DNA from: Montifringilla adamsi
Taxonomy: Eukaryota; Chordata; Aves; Passeriformes; Passeridae
NCBI GenBank assembly: GCA_017590115.1
Contig: JAGGNK010008337.1
Span: 6,439,609 to 6,503,608, forward strand
Length of the DNA stretch: 64,000 nt
Reading direction: 5' to 3'
Below are positions 60,268 through 64,000 of this stretch, piece after piece. The position numbers and the translations under genes were made by a program. The first letter of the stretch is position 1; each line of letters begins with the position of its first letter. The notes under the pieces are model-generated. The model had not been told where the DNA came from. It ran no database searches and saw only the letters and a program-made list of their open reading frames with translations.

Positions 60268-60565
60268 ATCATAGAATCATAGAAAAGTTTGGGCTGAAAA
60301 GCACTTAAAGATCATTCAGTTTGGACCCGTTCCTCCCTGTCCTGTCATGCCATGCTCTAGTGAATAGTCCTTCTCCATCTTTCTTGTAGGCTCCCTTCAG
60401 GTACTGGAAGGCCACAATCAGGTCACCCCTGAGCCTTCTCTTCTCCAGGCTGAACAACCCCAATTCTCGCAGCCTTTCCTCATAGAAGAGGTGCTCCATC
60501 CCTCTAATCATCTTGACTTGCTCCAGCAGCTTCATGTCCTGCCTGTGCTGGGGATACCCAAGAGT
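60268..60565 (-). mobile_element. CR1 LINE 3' part with internal deletion, 5'-truncated
   Basis: The complement of the CR1 tail (ATCATAGAATCATAGAA) is at the left edge, and the match ends near CATGTCCTGCCTGTGCTGGGG. Compared with the copy at 58360-58939, about 165 bases are missing between the tail block (GATCATT) and GGACCCGTTCC. On the minus strand the remaining ORF fragment is still open: it contains MIRGMEHLFYEERLRELG and LFTRAWHDRTGRNG, typical of the CR1 ORF2 C-terminus. The longer minus-strand frame (60305-60721) is this fragment plus unrelated upstream sequence and is not a gene. Confidence 0.95.
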
Positions 60566-63500
60566 GTTTTTAATGTCAGATATCTCTGCTGTTGTGTGCT
60601 GCAGGGGCTGGAAAGAGAAGCCTGCTCTCTTTCTCACTATAAGCTTTGTGCCCTTTGGGGGTGGAAGGTTTGCCAGGCTGTTACCCATTCCTCCTCTTAG
60701 CTCCACATGTGGTGGGTTCAAGACAGCCAGTTCTTGGTGGACTTCTGCTTAATTTGATGGATCCTGTGCCTTGGGGGGCTGGGAAGCCATGGTCCAAGGT
60801 CTTGATTTGTTACGTCTCAAGCAGTAACACAGCACTGGACAGCTGAGTCTATCCTGGAGTCACAGGCCTCAGCTGCTAGCTGGTTTGGTTTTAGTCAGGC
60901 ATATATTCCTATTTAATTTTTAAATGGTTTTTATTGCTTTGAGTACTGGCAAACTACCTAGTATTTATTTTAATATTGACCAAAAATATTTAGAGTTTGT
61001 TACTTTCCATAGGAGTAAAGGGAAGGGGCAATAAGGTCTCTAGGTACATGTTCACAGCAGTTAATTCGATGCCTTTGTCACCATGTTGTGAACTGGCCCC
61101 CTAGGATTCAGTAAATGGCAGTGGCCTGAGAGTTAAGTTATGTTTGGGGAGCTCTTGGCACATGAGTGTCACACAGTGCTGCATCCTTGGCACCTCCCAG
61201 ACACAGACCTCCAGTGAGCAGCAGCATATGATCTCATCAAAGATTTATAAACTCGGGGGCGGGCACAATGCCAAGTGATAAAAATGGACAAAAGACACCA
61301 GAAAAACCTGAGGAATAGACTGGAAGCTTCTGACACCTTGTATTGTAAGGGACAGAAAAAAGCAAGACAGAAACACTTTCACCAACTCCCAGAGGAAGGG
61401 AAGAATGACACTTCACGCTGTTTTTGTCAGAAAACTCTTAGTGGAGATGAATTGTAACCTCACTAAACCATACCCCCCACTGCTGCATCTGTGTCCAAGA
61501 CAAAAGATGATGTTGTTGGGAAAAAGTAGTTGTAGGGTCTGATTCTTTTCATTATCCTTTGCTTTTAAGACAACAGAGGAGTACAGCTGTGAACTGATCT
61601 GGTGTAAACATCTTCAGAGATAAATTTTTTTGGTATATTTATTTGATCTCAGCCTTTAATCTCTTGGCATTTTATTAGCATTTGTTTATAGTGTTACCAT
61701 GTTTCTGTAAGGACTCTCACCCTTACAGACATCCATTGCCATTTCTAAAAAGGATGCTCAGCTCCAGCACAGACCATTTTAGATTTGAAACATCTGTGAT
61801 TAGTTGAAATTTCTGTCGTAGTGAACTTGTCAATATCTCTCTGAGAAATAATCTCATTCCCGTATTACTGACTTCCTTTAATTTGAGTCTATGTAAAATT
61901 GTTCTAGGTAATAAGGACTTATTAGTTGTTCTAAATTACTAAAGACCAAGTATTAGTAGTAACTTTGAAGTTAGATCACATTTTTCTGACCAACTTATAA
62001 AATAAATCTTACAAATACAGTTGTATAATGAAAATGCTGGCAGGACTTTATTCATGGCTGCATAAATGCTGCTGCTTAGATGTAGCTCTGGAAGTATAGA
62101 ACTACCTGTTTGTAATTTTAGATACAGCTATATAATTTTTTTCTGTTTGTGTCATGTAATGAACTGAAGCAATGCTGCAGGCAGTTAATGAGGTTTGCTC
62201 CAACTTATAAATATAATATCTGCAGAATTCTTCTGCGTATGTTGTGGCATTAAAATACTGTTATGCTGTACCGCTACTGACATTGTTGCTCTTAACAATA
62301 ACATCAAAATGGGTGGTTACTGCTGTTTATTTGAAGTAGAGGTTACATAATTTTTTTGTGGAGAGTAATGTCATTTTTCAGCCTGAAAAATGTTATTTTT
62401 TAGTAATGTCTTTACTCTAAAAGACACAAATATATTTCCTTTTTGAAGACTGCTATCTTCCACTGACAGTCCGTTCTGCATGTCAGCTGGGCTTTTTTTT
62501 CAGGGGCAGGGTGTCAAGGGTCTTGCAACATCTGGTGGTGTGATCCTTCTGCTTCCCCTCGTAGAGTGAGGCACCTTTTCTTTTTCAGTTTCTGAGGCAC
62601 AACAATTCCTTGGACAAAAAAATTACAGGTACAAAGCATATTTTCATGGGCTGAAAATGCTCCTGGAACAACCCTGTTTTGCTGTTAGCCTGCTGGCCAA
62701 CATTTAGTATGAAGTCACTTTTCACATTTGAAACACATCCCCGCTCCCAGCACCCACTATGAATTTCCTGACCAGTGGTGAATGGTGAGTGCTGGGTCTC
62801 ATATTTTGCACTAGAAAGTCACTGAGTTACATAAAATATTGTTTGGGATAGAAGACAACCTTACAGGAAGGACAATGCATTTAAGGTGGTAAAATACCCT
62901 AAATAGCGTTGTGGTCATGTAAGTTAGATTAACCTCGGCAGGAAGGGAGAGGCAAAATTTTTTGGAAGACCTTGGGTTGGCTGGAACTGGGAAAGGGATC
63001 TGTCCTGTGGCAGAGCCATTAGACTCCAAAATCCACATTGTATTTGGATGTGCACTACAACATCTCACATCTTACACAGAGAAAACTTGAAGTGATTAGG
63101 CAGGACAGAACCAAAATAAAAAGGTTTTGCAGACAATTTCCCCTTTTGTCCTGGCTGCCAGCTTCCTGTTTTCAAGCTCTGTTTCAGTCAACTCAGTGCC
63201 CTTGGATAACAGCAGGGTGATGGGAAGAAGGTTTCGGAGAGCCGACTGCCGACCTCGTGCCTCCAGTGGGAGCCTCTGTCAGAGCATGGGCTCCCCACAT
63301 CTGGCTGCAGGTCCCCCCTTTTCTGTCTGCCACAACTGGCCAGGGAAACACTCTGCTGTGGGAAAGGGCCAGCTCATTCCAGCAGACAGCCAGTCTGTCG
63401 TGCTCCCCAGGCCCCTTTATGGGGACAACACTTGGTATCAAGAAGCTAAACAAAATGCTGCCTGTCAAAGTAGATTCCTGTCAGGTTAAATGAAAGATTG

Positions 63501-64000
63501 GGGAAATGGCACTTTTTGATAAAAAGCAGCTTTCAGACTGCAATAGTTTGAATTATTCTGCAGTAGGATTACTCTTCAGGCTTTGATTAGATACTTGGAT
63601 GTATGTCAAAATCAGCTTTTTCTCATAAAAGGGTTGTGTTTTCTCTTTTTCTATATTAAATCTGCTGTTCTTGACTTCTGAGGATACCTGTGGGCTGTGG
63701 TCACTGCAGATCTTTTCTGGGCAATAGCAGTAACTGAGAGCTCCTGGAGCCAGGCCTGCACTACAGGATAAACCTCCAGGCAGGTAACTTATCCTCAACT
63801 CTGGCTGCCCTAGGGATTTTGTCTCCATATCTGTGCGCTACACTGCAGCAGAGGCACGGCAGCACAAGTTGGCTGCTAAATTGAGTCTCAATCTCTGCAA
63901 TATCTGGTTGTTTCATCCAGTAAGCAGCTTTGAGTGTCCCACATACCTCTCTGCAGCTCCCTTTTATCACAGACAGTCTCCTCCAAGAGCCTTCTGCAGA
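60566..64000. other. Unannotated non-coding stretch
   Basis: Unique sequence, AT-rich from about 60880 to 62450 and GC-richer at 63100-63420. Overlapping short frames on both strands at 63127-63493 have no recognisable domain and follow composition. A GTGAGT donor at about 62786 follows ACCAG with a poor pyrimidine tract. No transposon was recognised. Confidence 0.5.

Noticed and set aside
60305..60721. 138-codon minus-strand open frame
   Set aside because: Its second half is a CR1 ORF2 C-terminal fragment and its first half is unrelated flank. Not a gene.

Overview
The window looks like non-coding DNA from a bird nucleus. It is AT-rich and CpG-poor, with no dense or long reading frames. It carries three CR1 LINE 3' ends with the typical ATTCTATG-type tail, plus LTRs of avian endogenous-retrovirus type. 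No mammalian SINE or L1, no bacterial or organellar gene, and no tRNA, rRNA or CRISPR array was seen. The repeat mix would suit a songbird, but the species and the host gene could not be named.

Layout. 1-10 kb: unique sequence with a near-perfect tandem duplication (1422-1591), a CTCF-like site (3906-3918) and homopolymer runs. 10.07-10.51 kb: a decayed LTR followed by a primer-binding-site-like stretch. 11.8-12.05 kb: a CR1 3' end on the minus strand. 14.9 and 17.3 kb: two candidate plus-strand exons. The second has the D-x-A-x-Y-x-C signature of an immunoglobulin fold, and the two join in frame. 16.4-17.1 kb: a GC-richer patch with a G-quadruplex-type tract. 20.2 kb: a perfect 22-bp palindrome. 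22.0-22.26 kb: a small CpG cluster with an ETS/CRE motif, followed by a short open segment and a splice donor. 22.3-41.7 kb: essentially featureless. 41.73-41.81 kb: a cluster of four palindromes. 42.12-42.56 kb: a solo LTR with TATA box and poly(A) signal. 42.6-55.4 kb: unique sequence with long poly-T runs. 55.41-56.47 kb: a long LTR with a canonical four-unit heat-shock element. 56.6 kb: a candidate recursive splice site. 58.4-60.6 kb: two CR1 3' ends facing each other, forming an inverted pair.

Interpretation. Runs of ten or more T on the plus strand outnumber runs of A by about 15 to 4. With the plus-strand splice-site pairs, this suggests (inference) that the window is mostly a long intron of a plus-strand gene, possibly encoding an Ig-domain protein. 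No complete gene is present. No new coding system was found. The most testable unusual item is the heat-shock element inside the 55.4-kb LTR.
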